From: Echinococcus granulosus
Lineage: Eukaryota; Platyhelminthes; Cestoda; Cyclophyllidea; Taeniidae
Assembly: GCF_000524195.1 (NCBI RefSeq)
Contig: NW_020170410.1
Location: 658,574 to 722,573 of the forward strand
DNA: 64,000 bases
Direction: 5' to 3'
Of this stretch, positions 63,290-64,000 are shown piece by piece. The translations under genes were made by a program, and so were the position numbers. A model generated the notes under the pieces. That model worked only from the letters and a program-made list of their open reading frames with translations. It made no database searches and was not told where the DNA came from. Position 1 is the stretch's first letter. Each line of letters starts with the position of its first letter.

Positions 63290-63484
63290 TGCAATACTTT
63301 GATAGTTACTTTAATTCTTCTCTTGGATTACGCGCCTGCTAAGGCGTCGCAGTCGTACTTTCGCTCAATGGCATGGCTTCCAAGCCATGCCAGAAGTCGC
63401 TCAGCCCCTCTGTATATCGGTAATGCATATTCCGCCCCAACATTATGTCTTCGTTTGTCTTCAAGGACGTCTCGAGTGGCTATA
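63290..63484 (+). repeat. 3' LTR of TRIM element 3
   Basis: Starts TGCAATACTTTGATAG and contains AAGGCGTCGCAGTCGTACTT, CCATGCCAGAAGTCGC and TTCGTTTGTCTTCAAGG. 195 bp. Confidence 0.8.
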
Positions 63485-64000
63485 GCTGAGCCTCTTTTAG
63501 ATTCCGTTGGGGTGTTAAATGCTCAATTTCTTTGACCCTCACGAATTCTTCAGAATTTATTGATGTTAAATTTTTTACTAGATAGGATATTTACTTGAGC
63601 GATTTAAATTGATAATCTCATTCATGTTGGCATTAACATGCCACATGTGCTAGCTAAGCAGATGTTGCTCACCACTATTGCCATTCAAATGGAAAGAGAA
63701 GTTTTAACAGTCCCACCATTGAGTTAGTCGAAAATACTGCTATAAACACTCAAGTGATTAAATATTAAAGAGTCCTTCATTTATTATTAAATTGCCTTTG
63801 ATTTTCATCCAAAATATCCAAAGTAGAGCAGCAAAAAGCTCCAAAATGAGTAAAAATTCATTAGCATTTTAATTTGAGCTAATAAGAACAATATCCCGAA
63901 TGCTCACGCTAACGCTCCGCACTGCTAGGAGTATGTCTTAAGATATTTTGGTAAATTTTTCACTCCGCATTCCTGAAGGTTCTAAAGATAAATAACAACA
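63485..64000. other. Unassigned right edge of window
   Basis: 516 bp of AT-rich DNA with no gene or repeat recognised. Confidence 0.4.

Larger units (their letters stand above)
62379..63484 (+). mobile_element. TRIM element 3: LTR-interior-LTR (type B)
   Basis: Two direct LTRs, about 62379-62601 (223 bp, with extra sequence near its 3' end) and 63290-63484 (195 bp), flank a 688-bp interior. The interior aligns along its length with those of elements 1 and 2, sharing for example CTAATAGAAGG, ACTGGCCGTG..GTGAACCA, TTTAGGTCAG, GATGGCCAGC and GAGGGATCA blocks. It has no long open frame. A TGG lies at 62604 just after the 5' LTR, and a purine-rich AAAATGATAGGAGG precedes the 3' LTR. The 5' LTR ends CTACC and the 3' LTR CTATA, so both have lost the CA. 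No target duplication visible. Confidence 0.8.

Noticed and set aside
1..64000. tRNA, rRNA, CRISPR arrays, bacterial operons
   Set aside because: No cloverleaf with matching A and B boxes was noticed, no rRNA-like stretches, no regular repeat-spacer array and no dense same-strand gene packing. The eye search was not exhaustive for tRNAs.

Overview
The window looks like a piece of a eukaryotic, probably animal, nuclear genome. It is AT-rich by eye, almost every reading frame closes within about 100 codons, there is no operon-like gene packing, and it carries many decayed retrotransposon long terminal repeats (LTRs) plus a scaffold gap of exactly 100 N (19287-19386). I cannot name the organism. 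Short non-coding LTR elements with 4-bp target duplications are known in flatworms, including a tapeworm TRIM (terminal-repeat retrotransposon in miniature), so a flatworm is one candidate, but this is a guess.

Only one protein-coding gene is supported: an uninterrupted 120-residue frame at 55775-56137 (+) encoding a small two-pass membrane protein of unknown function.

The main content is mobile-element sequence. One family of roughly 195-bp LTRs occurs about 23 times on both strands. Three elements still have two LTRs around a 0.6-0.7 kb non-coding interior (50966-52249, 52834-53816, 62379-63484); these have the structure of TRIMs. The other copies are solo or truncated LTRs, and two of the solo LTRs keep perfect 4-bp target-site duplications (AATG at 6648-6843, GATC at 54892-55080). 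Two LTR sequence types exist, called A and B here. They share the 3' half but differ in the first 60-90 bp, and at least one copy looks like a mixture.

The middle of the window is a diverged tandem duplication: unit 1 at about 22060-27850 and unit 2 at about 28718-37750. Collinear blocks match along both units, and unit 2 is longer because of extra inserted sequence. A third, inverted, partial copy lies at about 19387-20200 and runs into the assembly gap. One LTR appears at the same relative place in both units and therefore probably predates the duplication. Two others are seen only in unit 2.

Layout: 1-6647 unassigned; 6648-13255 scattered LTRs, including an inverted pair; 13256-19286 unassigned; 19387-37750 inverted copy, LTRs and tandem duplication; 37751-50965 mostly unassigned with worn LTRs; 50966-55080 a same-strand TRIM/LTR cluster; 55775-56137 the gene; 56138-64000 unassigned apart from one old LTR and the third TRIM. 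All coordinates, repeat alignments and boundaries were made by eye; repeat boundaries may be off by several bases for LTRs and by about 100 bases for the duplication units.
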